The notes under the pieces are model-generated. The model did not search any database. It saw only the letters and a program-made list of their open reading frames with translations, and had not been told where the DNA came from. A stretch of 64,000 bases of DNA. Source: Paraburkholderia sp. DHOC27 (lineage in GTDB: Bacteria; Pseudomonadota; Gammaproteobacteria; Burkholderiales; Burkholderiaceae). The number at the start of each line of letters is the position of its first letter. Positions within the stretch are counted from its first letter, which is position 1. Positions 1 to 9,033 of this stretch are shown piece by piece. The position numbers and the translations under genes are program-made. The stretch covers positions 124,184 to 188,183 of the forward strand of contig NZ_QVQV01000011.1 in assembly GCF_003429005.1 (NCBI RefSeq), written 5' to 3'.

Positions 1-822
1 AAAGTCGGTCAGGTTCACTACGACATTGGCAACGAATTCTACGAGGCCATGCTCGACAGCAGGATGACGTACACGTGCGGCTACTGGGCGGCGGGCGCGC
101 ATACACTGGAGGCGGCTCAGGAAGAAAAGCTGGATCTGATTTGCCGCAAGCTTCAGCTGAGGCCCGGTATGCGGTTGCTGGATATCGGATGCGGATGGGG
201 CAGTCTGATGGGTTTTGCGGCGGAGTACTACGACGTGGAGTGCGTCGGGGTCACCATATCGCAGGAGCAGGCGGACTGGGGAAGACAACGGTACGCGGGG
301 ATGCCGATCGAGTTCAGGCTGCAGGATTACCGCACGCTCAATGAGCGGTTCGACCGGATCGCGAGCGTGGGTATGTTCGAACACGTCGGCGCGAAAAATT
401 ACCGCACCTACATGGAAGTGGCCCACCGGTGTCTGGTCGAGGACGGCCTCTTTGTGCTGCATACCATCGGAAAGAACCAGCGCCATTCGACGCCGGATCC
501 GTGGATCGACCGATACATTTTTCCCAATGGCGAACTGCCCTCGATCGGCCATATTGGGGATGCTGCGGGCGGGCTCTTCGTGGTGGAGGATCTGCACAAC
601 TTTGGCGCGGACTATGACCGCACATTGATGGCATGGCATGCGAATGTTGAAGCGGCGTGGCCGCAGTTCGCCGAGCAGATGGGGGAGCGCTTTCACCGGA
701 TGTGGCGTTACTACCTGCTGTCCTGCGCCGGTGCATTTCGGGCGCGTGATATCCAGCTCTGGCAATGGGTGTTATCGAAGGGAGGCATCCCGGGAGGCTA
801 TCGGCGGCCTGCAGTTCGTTAG
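1..822 (+). CDS. cfa: Cyclopropane-fatty-acyl-phospholipid synthase, C-terminal part
   Basis: The gene enters from the left edge in frame 1 without a start codon, so only the last 273 residues are present. It should methylate the double bond of membrane phospholipid acyl chains with S-adenosylmethionine. The opening residues (GQVHYDIGNEFYEAML) are the conserved block before the methyltransferase core. The SAM-binding glycine motif LLDIGCGWGSL lies near residue 60, followed by a GVTIS strand and the GMFEHVG block near residue 124. All C-terminal family blocks seem present, so the gene looks intact at this end. No fluoride riboswitch can be assigned because the 5' end is outside the window. Confidence 0.93.
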   Translation, partial: KVGQVHYDIGNEFYEAMLDSRMTYTCGYWAAGAHTLEAAQEEKLDLICRKLQLRPGMRLLDIGCGWGSLMGFAAEYYDVECVGVTISQEQADWGRQRYAGMPIEFRLQDYRTLNERFDRIASVGMFEHVGAKNYRTYMEVAHRCLVEDGLFVLHTIGKNQRHSTPDPWIDRYIFPNGELPSIGHIGDAAGGLFVVEDLHNFGADYDRTLMAWHANVEAAWPQFAEQMGERFHRMWRYYLLSCAGAFRARDIQLWQWVLSKGGIPGGYRRPAVR

Positions 823-973
823 GGCTGGGGGGCAATGGATCCGGTCTGCCGACGAGGCTCGCAATCGTCCGGGATCATCGGTGCGAGGGCCCGCATGTTC
901 GCGGCCTCGAAGCCTGGCCGGCCCAAGCGGCCAGCGGCGTACCCTCTATGCGCCCGCAACTTATGGACGTTGC

Positions 974-1315
974 ATGAAGCGTGGTGACCAGATAAGGATC
1001 AGGGCGAAGGCAACGGTCTTCGGGGTCGCGTTATGCGTGACCGAGGGACTTGCTTTTATTCTGTCCGCCGTCGCGAGAATCTTTGACGTCGATACGTCAC
1101 CTGTCGAGTTCGGAATTTTCGGCGCGGTGACGACAGTGCTGGTCGCCGGCTGGCTACAGATGGACGCGCAACGGGCTTACAGTTTTGCGGACAGAAGCGG
1201 ATTTCTGAATCGGGACGAAACCAGAACCCGTGTGAAATCTGTCAGGGAGGACTGCCCCAAGTTCTGGCTCGTTGTTCTGTATCTGCAGTTGCACCCCGAA
1301 CTGATGGACAGCTAG
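974..1315 (+). CDS. Small two-helix membrane protein, paralogue of the gene at 29037
   Basis: A 113-residue protein with a basic N-terminus and two hydrophobic segments (about residues 14-34 and 45-62). A charged C-terminal half carries DRSGFLNRD and ends in LHPELMDS. I do not recognise a named family. A second 113-residue copy starts at 29037 and matches along its full length (shared features: RAKATV, DRxGFLxRD, DCPKxWLVVLxLxLHPELM). That copy lies behind a fluoride riboswitch, so a membrane role in the same stress response is an inference. The start at 974 was chosen because it aligns exactly with the start of the paralogue; the reading frame stays open further upstream. Confidence 0.75.
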   Translation: MKRGDQIRIRAKATVFGVALCVTEGLAFILSAVARIFDVDTSPVEFGIFGAVTTVLVAGWLQMDAQRAYSFADRSGFLNRDETRTRVKSVREDCPKFWLVVLYLQLHPELMDS

Positions 1316-1381
1316 CGAGATACAGACGGGGCCGCAGATTCGCAGGGTACCCCGTCTACCGGGGGAGCGCGTCGGCGTTTT

Positions 1382-1786
1382 TTAGCGCGCCATAGCGAGC
1401 CGTGTAACCGCAGAGACTGCCACAACCGTGGCAATGCCAAGTGCCGTCATGCTGAGCGAAGCGGAGACATGAATGAGGACTTCGCCGGCTGCCCATTTGT
1501 ACTTGCCTTGCTGGAGGTCGGCGACGACTTCTGCCGAAAAAGTCGAGAACGTCGAAAGGCCGCCCATCAGTCCGGTAATCACGAACAGACGCCATTCCAC
1601 TGGAATCTCGGGAAGTCTCGCGAAGAATGCGATGGCGACGCCGATGATGTATCCCGCAATGACGTTTGCGGCAAGCGTGCCCAAAGGGAGGTCCGGAAAG
1701 AGCGCATTCAGACGTATTCCCAGGAACCAACGGAACAGGGATCCGAGAGCGCCGCCGATGGCGACTGCCAGAATCGATGGATACAT
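1382..1786 (-). CDS. crcB: Fluoride channel CrcB/Fluc
   Basis: A 134-residue protein with four predicted membrane helices, typical for dual-topology Fluc channels that let fluoride leave the cytoplasm. Visible family motifs are GGALGSLFRW at residues 11-20, GTLAANVIAGYIIG near residue 36 with the conserved Asn, and GLMGGLSTFSTFSAE near residue 72, which holds the Phe-box residues. The start is preceded by a GAGG ribosome-binding sequence. It lies about 70 bases downstream of a fluoride riboswitch on the same strand and diverges from the riboswitch-pyrophosphatase unit at 2015. This gene anchors the reading of the whole region as a fluoride resistance locus. Confidence 0.96.
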   Translation of the reverse strand: MYPSILAVAIGGALGSLFRWFLGIRLNALFPDLPLGTLAANVIAGYIIGVAIAFFARLPEIPVEWRLFVITGLMGGLSTFSTFSAEVVADLQQGKYKWAAGEVLIHVSASLSMTALGIATVVAVSAVTRLAMAR

Positions 1787-1854
1787 GCGATGCGCCTCAA
1801 AAGATAACGTGACACGAGCTGGAGTCTTGTTCTAGCGACCCGTGCTCAGGGCGT

Positions 1855-1905
1855 TTTCAGGCATCATCGGCTCTATCTGAGCGGTTAAAGGAGAATGCCA
1901 TCTCC
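1855..1905 (-). promoter_or_regulatory. Fluoride riboswitch 1 with promoter, upstream of crcB
   Basis: Read on the minus strand, the conserved 5' block GGAGATGGCATTCTCC is followed by AACCGC, a short hairpin and GATGATGCCTG, the crcB-motif aptamer pattern. A TTGACG box (1935-1940) and a TAAAAT box (1913-1918), 16 bases apart, form the promoter. The crcB start codon follows about 70 bases later. I do not see a clear anti-aptamer stem with a leader start here, unlike several other copies. Confidence 0.95.
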
Positions 1906-2014
1906 AGGTGGGATTTTATCATTGAAGCGTGCGGCGTCAACTGCGGCCTCTCGCGCGGTAAGCGGTTTCCGGCGCTTAACGCACGCAGCTAACTCACGTG
2001 TTATCCTTCAATCA

Positions 2015-2069
2015 GGGAGATGGCATTCTCCTTAATCGCTGCACGCTTGCAGCTAATGATGCCTACGAG
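2015..2069 (+). promoter_or_regulatory. Fluoride riboswitch 2, upstream of pyrophosphatase
   Basis: GGGAGATGGCATTCTCC, AATCGC, a GCACGCTTGC hairpin segment and GCTAATGATGCCTACGA match the aptamer. CCTACGA can pair with TCGTAGG at about 2084-2090, which would form an expression-platform hairpin competing with the aptamer. A TATCCT box lies at 2002-2007 but no convincing -35 box is at normal spacing, making this the weakest promoter of the 17. The next gene starts only at 2572. Confidence 0.94.
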
Positions 2070-2571
2070 TCCCGGAATGGAGATCGTAGGCGCGCGCCAG
2101 AACGTTCTGCATCCGGTTGCCTCATGCTACCAGGTGCTATCGTGACCTCATTCCAGACTTCGCGAGCATGCGCATCGTCCTTGCGGCGAGTCAATGCGCT
2201 TCGCGGCACGCTTACTCCCCGAATTCCTTCTTCCTCGCTGCACCCGCACGTACGCTCGGGATCAGCCTGCGCTTGGCGTTCCGTCGTTGCGAAGCGGCGA
2301 GCGTCCTGGCGCTTGACCGAGGAGACGACAACAACCCGCGCAAGTCGAAGGCGTGCACGTGTGTCTGGCGGCTGGGCACTATCACGCATCTTCCATTGGG
2401 CGGCTGGAATGCATACGCCGGTACGTCGCGCGTTGACCGTCGGCGGCAGGATGTTCGATTTCCTTATTGCGATCCGGTCAGAAGGCCGACGATCTCACGA
2501 GTCGCGATAACGTGAGCGGTCGCTCGACCTTGCTGTCCGGATGCGGCAGTACTGCGAGATTGAGGTGAGGA
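2070..2571 (+). other. Long leader between riboswitch 2 and pyrophosphatase
   Basis: About 500 bases without a gene I can support. The start holds the inverted repeat that can pair with the aptamer end (to about 2090). Open frames exist but have no recognisable protein, no ribosome-binding site and the composition of antisense noise. The length fits the long untranslated leaders seen after most riboswitches here. Confidence 0.5.
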
Positions 2572-3144
2572 ATGAGAAATATCCAGAGCATCGAACTGCA
2601 GTTTGGTCATCTACCGGCGGGAGACGATGCGCCGGCCGAGTTGAACGCCATCATTCGCTTGCCCGGGCAGAGTACAGCGGTCACATACGAGGGTGACGCG
2701 AAGTATAACCTTTTGCGGGTCAGTTGCATCACGGGTAGCGGCTCGCGCTTCTGGCAAAACTATGGATTCGTCCCGGGCACGCTTGCGCAGGACGGAGATC
2801 CCCTTGATATCGTTGTTCTCGCACCGTATCCACTTGAGCGTCTTTCGGTCGTTGCCAGCCGGCCTATCGGCATGCTTTCCGTCACACACCGCGCGGCAAC
2901 GGAGGAAAAGGTGATTGCTATGGTGTCCGACAGAATTTGTGCAGCCTGCGCGCCGGTGCAACGCCTCGAGGATCTCGGCGACCATGCGTTGAGGCAGATG
3001 AAGGCGTTCTTCGAGAACTATTGTGGCGTGGGTCAGGCGCAGGCCGTCCGGTGCGGGGACTGGGGAGACGTCGATGCCGCACAACGTGTGATTCTGGGCG
3101 CTATAAGATCGTTCGAAGATAACGTGAGTTGTATGCGTCGGTGA
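2572..3144 (+). CDS. ppa: Divergent family I inorganic pyrophosphatase
   Basis: A 190-residue protein aligned over its length with E. coli-type soluble pyrophosphatase, a magnesium enzyme that hydrolyses pyrophosphate and is classically inhibited by fluoride. The signature DGDPLDIVV (near residue 74) keeps the three metal-binding Asp positions, and NYGF is kept. By my alignment, several other catalytic positions differ: E. coli Glu20 is Arg (IIRLP), Lys29 is Thr, Arg43 is Cys, Asp97 is His and Lys142 is Cys. It may be a fluoride-tolerant isozyme or have lost ordinary activity. Its start follows a GGTGAGG ribosome-binding sequence, and it is the only gene behind riboswitch 2. Confidence 0.85.
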   Translation: MRNIQSIELQFGHLPAGDDAPAELNAIIRLPGQSTAVTYEGDAKYNLLRVSCITGSGSRFWQNYGFVPGTLAQDGDPLDIVVLAPYPLERLSVVASRPIGMLSVTHRAATEEKVIAMVSDRICAACAPVQRLEDLGDHALRQMKAFFENYCGVGQAQAVRCGDWGDVDAAQRVILGAIRSFEDNVSCMRR

Positions 3145-3251
3145 GCCAGCGCTGCTGGACGACCCGATCGCGGTACAAGCGCATTTGCCCGTCCCTGCTT
3201 GTTGCGCCGGCACTTGCATCGCGGCGGTAACTGGCAGTATGCTTCTGTCAG

Positions 3252-3303
3252 GGAGATGGCATTCTCCTTAAACGCCAGATCGACTGGCTGATGATGCCTA
3301 CTG
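3252..3303 (+). promoter_or_regulatory. Fluoride riboswitch 3
   Basis: GGAGATGGCATTCTCC, AACGCC, a CAGATCGACTGG hairpin and CTGATGATGCCTACTGT. The promoter is TTGCAT (3214-3219), 18 bases, TATGCT (3238-3243). CCTACTGT can pair with ACAGTAGG at 3339-3346; the AGG of that segment is also the ribosome-binding site of the leader ORF at 3354. Confidence 0.95.
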
Positions 3304-3353
3304 TTTCGTGCAAAGCATTGCGCGATGAGCCACTTCAGACAGTAGGTGAAAAA

Positions 3354-3518
3354 ATGAAAACACTGGTACAACTTGTACATCATCTTGCCCGGCTGATTCG
3401 ACCGGCACCCGCCCAGATCACAATTCATAGGCCCTTTGCGGGACGCACCTTACACGCGTCGCTCCTGCCTGTACCGGTCAGCGCGCAGCGACCCCGGCCG
3501 CCTCACGATTTCAGCTAG
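3354..3518 (+). CDS. Putative leader ORF after riboswitch 3
   Basis: A 54-residue open frame starting MKTLVQLVHHLARLIRP. Its AGTAGGTG ribosome-binding site sits five bases before ATG and overlaps the segment able to pair with the aptamer end, so fluoride would be expected to expose it. It ends 72 bases before the next gene (3591). No family is recognised. It may encode a peptide, or act only by being translated. Confidence 0.4.
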   Translation: MKTLVQLVHHLARLIRPAPAQITIHRPFAGRTLHASLLPVPVSAQRPRPPHDFS

Positions 3519-3590
3519 CTTCGCAGGAATACGTGGCAGTCCATGCGACTGGCACGCCTTGCAGATATGCAATGAAAAAGGAGACGGAAA

Positions 3591-3953
3591 ATGCAGGAAC
3601 ACTCCACAAGGGACGTACAGCTGTCGCCGCAGAAACTGAGGCTCGCCGAAAGCCATGTTCGTGGCGCTGTGCTCGGGCCCGTTGATGAGGTAGCCGAAAA
3701 ATATCCAACCCTTGACGTTGGGCCTGATCCGGTGAAAGAGGCCATGAGCTTCTGCGACTGGGCGTTCTCCCGTCTGGGACACGTTGCGGTGTTCAGATTC
3801 TCCGAGGGGGGATTCATGCTCCTGGCGGAAAACGGAGAGCGAACGCGGGGCGATACGTTAGCCGTGGCGCTTCTAGCAATGCTCGAGCGGCAGGGCATGA
3901 CCCGTTGTCGTCTTGCGTACCCCGAAACGGCGGATGATAGTCGGGCCGCGTGA
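3591..3953 (+). CDS. Hypothetical protein, 120 residues
   Basis: The gene has a strong ribosome-binding site (AAGGAGACGGAAA before ATG), which fixes the start. The protein is soluble and mixed alpha/beta in appearance, without signal peptide or membrane helix. I recognise no family. The central part (FCDWAFSRLGHVAVFRFSEG) is followed by an LLAENGER segment and a C-terminal helix. It is the first substantial gene after riboswitch 3 and its leader ORF, so it is probably fluoride-induced; that role is an inference. Confidence 0.7.
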   Translation: MQEHSTRDVQLSPQKLRLAESHVRGAVLGPVDEVAEKYPTLDVGPDPVKEAMSFCDWAFSRLGHVAVFRFSEGGFMLLAENGERTRGDTLAVALLAMLERQGMTRCRLAYPETADDSRAA

Positions 3954-4021
3954 TCTGACGCAGACCACCCAGACTGGGGCGGGTCTGTTTGCGAAGCCAG
4001 CACGTCCCAGAAGGCAGATGG

Positions 4022-4073
4022 AAGCCGACGTGAGTCGCCCGGGTTGCCCGTGCGTCACACGCCGGCTTTTTTT
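4022..4073 (+). terminator. Possible Rho-independent terminator
   Basis: An imperfect GC-rich stem starting GCCGACGTGA and closing with TCACACGCCGGC is followed directly by TTTTTTT. It lies about 70 bases after the stop at 3953. Confidence 0.4.
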
Positions 4074-4447
4074 GATCGGTGATCCCGGTCTCGCGTCAGG
4101 ACGCTCTCTCGCGATCGTTGGTATGAAAGACCGGTATTTGCGCACATCGACATTTAACAAAGAGCTGGCCCGTAAGCGCCTGTGCGGCTGGAGGATGATG
4201 TGCCCGCTTGTGCAGCATCGCTGATGCAGCCCGTTAACATCCGCCGTCCTTCGCGTCGTTCCCGATTGATGACCCGATGTAATGTGCGGAAAGCTGATCC
4301 GGATATCGATCAGACGCCCGCTCTTAACGTCCCAATCCCACATGTTGCGTCAAAGCGCTCACGAGTTTAGCCATACGAAATATGCTAGCTATGCTCATAA
4401 GCGTTTCTGCCAGGATTGAATCACCTGCTTGCCATCTATAGGATGAG

Positions 4448-4470
4448 TTATATCGAGTGATTCGATATAA
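4448..4470. repeat. Perfect 9-base inverted repeat, operator candidate
   Basis: TTATATCGA, five bases, TCGATATAA. It lies about 180 bases before the OFA transporter start in an AT-rich stretch. The dyad has the size of a dimeric regulator site. No T-run follows, so it is not a terminator. Confidence 0.4.
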
Positions 4471-4655
4471 AAGCAGCCCGGGCGAATCAAAATAAGAATT
4501 CCGGCTTCATAAACAGGCCGGATCCATATTGCTCGGCCCCGTTAATACGTCGCCCACCATACATGCTTCAGAGACAGGGCGACACACATGCAGGTGACGG
4601 TAGATTGTGCTTCCGCCACTGCGCCTTGGTTGAGACCACTGGGGAGACGATGTCC

Positions 4656-6305
4656 ATGAATGATTCACTAAACAGCGGGTCGCAGGTTGCCGGCGCAACA
4701 GTGGAAGGTTTCCTCTCGCGCGGGCGTTCGATAGCGGGTCCCGGATTCAATCGGTGGTACGCGCCTCCCGCCGCGCTAGCCATCCATCTTTGCATCGGTA
4801 TGGGTTACGGCTTCTCCGTATTCTGGCTTCCGATGAGTCGGCTTTTAACCGGCACGTCGGCAACCTGCGCCAACCAGAGCTTCGCTCATGAGCTCATTTC
4901 CGCCAGCTGCAACTGGTCGGTACCTTCGCTCGTGCACATCTTCGAGATTTTTATCGCCGTCCTGGGTATTTCGGCCGCCATATGGGGGCAGTGGCTGGAG
5001 CACGCCGGGCCGCGAAAAGCGGGCACTTATGCTGCGATCTGCTGGGGCGGGGGCCTTATTCTGATGGGGCTCGCGGTGTCGGTACATCAGCTATGGCTCG
5101 TCTATCTCGCCGCGATCGTCGCCGGTGTCGGCCAGGGGCTGGGCTACATCACGCCGGTATCGACATTGATCAAATGGTTTCCGGACCGGCGCGGTATGGC
5201 AACGGGATTTGCAATTATGGGGTATGGCGGTGGTGCGATGATTGGTGCACCGCTTGCGGTCTGGCTGATGGATCATTTTGCCTCTGATGGCATTCCAGGG
5301 GTCAAGCAGGCTCTGATCGCGATGGGCGTTATCTACTTCGTCGTCATGCTCGGCGGAGCGGTGGGTTTTCGGGTGACCCCAAGCGGTTGGAAACCACTCG
5401 GGTGGAGTGCGCCTGAACATGGACGTGGTAAAGGCATGATCACACGCCAGAACGTTCACCTGAGTCAGGCGTGGAAGACACCACAGTTCTGGCTTATCTG
5501 GGGTCTGCTGTGTTTGAACGTGACGGCGGGCGTTGGTGTGATTTCGATGGCGAGTCCGATGTTTCAGGACGTCTTCGGCGCCCGCCTGATCGGCGCGCAC
5601 GCGGTTGGCGAAATGACGGGCGCCCAGAAGACGGCGGTCGCTGCTGCAGCCGCTGGGCTCGTCGGGCTTATCAGCCTGTTCAATGCGGTCGGCCGCATTT
5701 TCTGGGCGTCGCTTTCCGACAGGATCGGGCGTAAGAACATGTTCTTCACGATTTTTGTGCTGGGCATCGTCCTGTACTGTCTGCTGCCTACATGGGGACA
5801 CCTTGTAATGCCCGCGCTGTTCGTCGCTTCGATCTGCGTCATCCTGAGCATGTATGGCGGGGGCTTCGCGACAGTTCCGGCGTATCTGGCCGACATCTTT
5901 GGCCCGCAGATGGTTGGCGCCATTCACGGCCGCCTGATCACGGCGTGGTCGGTTGCGGCTGTCATAGGGCCGTCGCTGATCGCGGGGATTCGCGAATTTG
6001 AACTCGGGCACGGCGTGCCCCATGCGCTGCTCTACGATGTCACGCTGTACATCATGGCAGTGCTGCTGCTCGGGGGCCTGATTTGCAATGTTTTTGTGAA
6101 ACCTGTTCATAGCAAACACTGGATGTCTGTCGACGAACTGGCGACCGAGCGCGCGCTACTGCATGAAGATCAGGTCGCCATAACCGCAGATACGGCTGCG
6201 CGTGGGGCATTTGGCCTGGGCGGGATCCTGGCTTGGCTGGCAGTGGGTGTTCCGTTCTGTATTGGGCTTTTCATTGCCATCGAAAAGGCCGCCACGCTTT
6301 TCTAG
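4656..6305 (+). CDS. OFA-family MFS transporter
   Basis: A roughly 549-residue protein with about twelve membrane helices. It resembles the oxalate/formate antiporter (OFA) branch of the major facilitator superfamily: early helix IHLCIGMGYGFSVFWLPM, then GVGQGLGYITPVSTLIKWFPDRRG, the long loop motif of this group, and GRIFWASLSDRIGRKN at the start of the second half. The substrate is probably a small carboxylate; oxalate, formate or lactate are possibilities, not shown. GGGGAG at 4641 gives best spacing for the ATG at 4656; 4650 is an alternative. No fluoride riboswitch precedes it, only the inverted repeat at 4448. Confidence 0.85.
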   Translation: MNDSLNSGSQVAGATVEGFLSRGRSIAGPGFNRWYAPPAALAIHLCIGMGYGFSVFWLPMSRLLTGTSATCANQSFAHELISASCNWSVPSLVHIFEIFIAVLGISAAIWGQWLEHAGPRKAGTYAAICWGGGLILMGLAVSVHQLWLVYLAAIVAGVGQGLGYITPVSTLIKWFPDRRGMATGFAIMGYGGGAMIGAPLAVWLMDHFASDGIPGVKQALIAMGVIYFVVMLGGAVGFRVTPSGWKPLGWSAPEHGRGKGMITRQNVHLSQAWKTPQFWLIWGLLCLNVTAGVGVISMASPMFQDVFGARLIGAHAVGEMTGAQKTAVAAAAAGLVGLISLFNAVGRIFWASLSDRIGRKNMFFTIFVLGIVLYCLLPTWGHLVMPALFVASICVILSMYGGGFATVPAYLADIFGPQMVGAIHGRLITAWSVAAVIGPSLIAGIREFELGHGVPHALLYDVTLYIMAVLLLGGLICNVFVKPVHSKHWMSVDELATERALLHEDQVAITADTAARGAFGLGGILAWLAVGVPFCIGLFIAIEKAATLF

Positions 6306-6465
6306 CGAAGCCGCTCTGAGTCGGCTGGAGCCGCTAGTGCTCGGGCCGATTCAGAAGACGACTTTGCGATCCTTATCGCTAGACTTTCGATAAGCGCGCC
6401 CTCCGCGGCGCAACCGGCCTAGGTCGCTGTGATCGATCGCCAGATCGACGGGCACTGCGTCAGTG

Positions 6466-7788
6466 TTATACGTCTGCCTTGCCGCTCTTCTGATTCCCGG
6501 ATGGGGGAATCAGGCGAAGCTGCTGGATACTTCGTGCATCGGCCTGGACCACCTCTATGGTCCAGTTGGCGATCGTGAGCCGCTCCCCCTCCTGTGGCAG
6601 GTGCTTCAGGTGAGCCAGGACGAGTCCGGCCACTGTTTTGTACGTCGGAGGCGTCGGATCTTCAATGCCCAGATACTCGGCAAGATCGTCTGCGGGCAAC
6701 TGGCCAGACGCAAGATAGCTCCCATCAGATTGCTTCCTGATCTGGCTGCCACCGCCTCGCTGTCGCTCCGGTTCCGGAACGTCTCCTGCAACAGCCTCGA
6801 GCACATCGGTCAATGTCACGATGCCGACTACTGTTCCAAATTCGTCGACGACAAAAAGCATTTGAGCTCTTGCACGTTTGAGTGAGCCGAGCAGGCCGAG
6901 AATCGGTGAATTTTCAGCCACGAACACTGGCGGCTGACAGTGCGTCTCCAGGTTCAGATCACCACCGGACATGACGGTTCTCAGAATCTCTTTCTTCGCC
7001 GCAACGCCCAGAGGATGATCGACGTCACGCCCTTGCGTGACGATCAGTTTTGAACAGGGCGAGTCGGCAATGCGCTTCCTGATCTCCTCATCGGACATTG
7101 CGCCGTCGACCCATTCGAGCATCCGGCGCGGCGTCATGATCGTGCGGGCGGTGCGCACACGCAGTTGCAGAATACTCTCAAGCATGCTGCGCTCGGCCGC
7201 CTGAATCGTACCGGAACGCAGGGCCCCCATAATGACGCTGCGAATTTCCTCTCCAGTCGTCATGTCGTCGGTCCGTTCCCGGATATGCAAAGCCCTGAGC
7301 AGCAGGTCATTGGACCAGCCAAGTAGCAGGATGAACGGACGCCCCAGCGTAATTGTCCATTGAAGGGGCCGGGCGAGGATGGCGGCACATTGTTCGGGCG
7401 CAGACAGGGCGATCCGCTTGGGCGCCAGTTCGCCGAAGACCAGCGTCAGATACGTCGCAATCACTACCGCGATGAGGGTCCCGGCCGAAGAAGCGTAGGG
7501 CGCTGCGCCGGGAATCGCCGTGAGGGAGGACGTGATGGATGCAATAAATGCGTTGACGCAGAATGTTCCCGCAAGGATGCTCGTCGCCGTGATGCCGCAC
7601 TGGACGGCCGAGAGGAAGGCCCCAGGCTCCTGCTTTAGCGATGCCGCGAGCTTTGCGTTGGACCAGTGCCGGCTCGACAATGCTTCGAGACGTGCCGGAC
7701 GAGCAGCGACAAGCGCCATTTCTGCAACATTGAAAAACGCAGTCAACGCCACGAAAAAGAGGAATAACAGTATCTGGATTGACAGCAC
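6466..7788 (-). CDS. CNNM/CorC-type hemolysin-family protein with CBS domains
   Basis: A 440-residue protein: an N-terminal DUF21/CNNM membrane domain (about residues 1-185, several helices, FFNVAEMALVAARPARL near residue 19, FGELAPKRIAL near residue 117), a CBS-domain pair (about 205-335, with MTPRRM and VVDEFGTVVGIVTLTDVLEAV) and a C-terminal CorC_HlyC domain. Relatives are linked to magnesium or cobalt export. It lies 92 bases behind the membrane gene 7881..8858, and both follow riboswitch 4 on the same strand. Magnesium control under fluoride stress is a plausible inference, since fluoride acts as magnesium-fluoride complexes. Confidence 0.88.
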   Translation of the reverse strand: MLSIQILLFLFFVALTAFFNVAEMALVAARPARLEALSSRHWSNAKLAASLKQEPGAFLSAVQCGITATSILAGTFCVNAFIASITSSLTAIPGAAPYASSAGTLIAVVIATYLTLVFGELAPKRIALSAPEQCAAILARPLQWTITLGRPFILLLGWSNDLLLRALHIRERTDDMTTGEEIRSVIMGALRSGTIQAAERSMLESILQLRVRTARTIMTPRRMLEWVDGAMSDEEIRKRIADSPCSKLIVTQGRDVDHPLGVAAKKEILRTVMSGGDLNLETHCQPPVFVAENSPILGLLGSLKRARAQMLFVVDEFGTVVGIVTLTDVLEAVAGDVPEPERQRGGGSQIRKQSDGSYLASGQLPADDLAEYLGIEDPTPPTYKTVAGLVLAHLKHLPQEGERLTIANWTIEVVQADARSIQQLRLIPPSGNQKSGKADV

Positions 7789-7880
7789 TGGTCTCTCCCA
7801 GGGTTACGCGCCAGAGCGAACCCTGTCCCGGGACAGAGCCTGCAGACAGGGGCTTTCGGATCTTTGAAGCGACATGTCGC

Positions 7881-8858
7881 TCATCCCCCGCCTGGCAGGC
7901 GGACATCGAGAAGGACGCTCGCGACCAGCACGATGACGAAACCGAGGAAGAGCAGCAGACCTGTCTGCCAGTCCATCATGCCGAGCGCCGTATGCCATTC
8001 AAAATGCAGGCAGATGCTCGCGGTGGCGGTCCACAGGCACACCCCAATCAGGACCATCGTGTTTCTAGCCCTTGCCGTCGCTGGGAACAGTGAGCCTTCT
8101 ACCGGCGCGCTCAGCAGCCTGGCTGTCTGCGGGTATCTGGACGTTCCATCACGGCACGTTGCGATCAGCCAGTAAGTTACCACCAGATAGAGTGCGATGA
8201 GGCCCCAGAGCACAGACGCGGGGTGACTCCATGCAAGATCCAGCAGCTGGCTTAACTGAAACGATCCCAGTGCGGCGAACAATGCGCCTGCAATTATCCG
8301 TAGCGTCGTGTTCGTGAGCGCGGGCCGGGTACCGGCGAGACCGGTAGCAAGCCACCAGGAGATGAGCACCAGGGCGAGCGATACCGGAATGGAGGCCGCC
8401 GTTGGCACATCGCCGTTATTCAGCGCGGCAACCAGTATGCCGGCGGCGATCCCTGTCGTGACCCAGCCGCAGCGACGACGGCCAGCCGGGGCAAGAGGAC
8501 GCGGCGCGGAAGGCGCACCGTTTTTGAGCGGCGGTACGAAGCTGAGGAGGGAGGGCGGGAGATGAAGACGGGTCAACAGCAGGATCGCCGGCCTTAACCA
8601 GGCAATCCCGACGATCAGCAGGAGCAGCGCGGAACCCGTTGCCATACAGACGCGCAAAGCGTGTCCGGGCAGGCTGAGTCTCGCGTATTCGAGGACGACG
8701 GCGGTGAGGAAAGTGATGCCCGCTGTCGCGGCTGTGAACCGTATATGATCCCGGGCAGTTCTGACTGTCCGGCAAACCGTACGGAACAGCCAGGTTACGC
8801 CAGCGATGAGTGCCGCTGCTTCGATCAAGGGCTCGATGATCTGCAGAGGGCTTGTCAT
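7881..8858 (-). CDS. Multi-pass membrane protein of unknown function
   Basis: A roughly 325-residue protein with about eight hydrophobic segments and a short basic loop (RLHLPPSLLSF near residue 135 of the longer frame). I do not recognise a family. The start at 8858 (MTSPLQIIEPL) is preferred because the hydrophobic protein begins there; the frame is open up to 8942 with a non-membrane, low-complexity extension. It is the first gene after riboswitch 4 and upstream of the CNNM/CorC protein, so it is probably fluoride-induced and may work with that protein. Confidence 0.72.
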   Translation of the reverse strand: MTSPLQIIEPLIEAAALIAGVTWLFRTVCRTVRTARDHIRFTAATAGITFLTAVVLEYARLSLPGHALRVCMATGSALLLLIVGIAWLRPAILLLTRLHLPPSLLSFVPPLKNGAPSAPRPLAPAGRRRCGWVTTGIAAGILVAALNNGDVPTAASIPVSLALVLISWWLATGLAGTRPALTNTTLRIIAGALFAALGSFQLSQLLDLAWSHPASVLWGLIALYLVVTYWLIATCRDGTSRYPQTARLLSAPVEGSLFPATARARNTMVLIGVCLWTATASICLHFEWHTALGMMDWQTGLLLFLGFVIVLVASVLLDVRLPGGG

Positions 8859-9033
8859 GCGACACCCCGTGTGCTGACAGGGAGCGTTGCAAGGAAAAAA
8901 TGGGGATCGCGCGGGCTGTCTGCCGCGTGAGTGATCGAACAATTGCGCTGATTCATGAAGATATCCGGTTCCGCAAACTGAATGGATCCGGATGGAAGGC
9001 AGCGGCGCGTGACCCTACGTCCCATCCAGGGAA

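Larger units (their letters stand above)
3954..4655. other. Intergenic region with terminator-like hairpin
   Basis: About 700 bases with no supported gene. Around 4022-4072 a GCCG...CGGC stem is followed by a run of seven T, a plausible terminator for the 3591 gene. Further right the composition becomes AT-rich (4375-4500) and holds the perfect inverted repeat at 4448-4470, before the OFA transporter. Confidence 0.45.

Noticed and set aside
1998..2510. Open frame running through riboswitch 2
   Set aside because: It reads straight through the aptamer RNA, has no ribosome-binding site and no protein-like family; several aptamers are by chance open in one frame.
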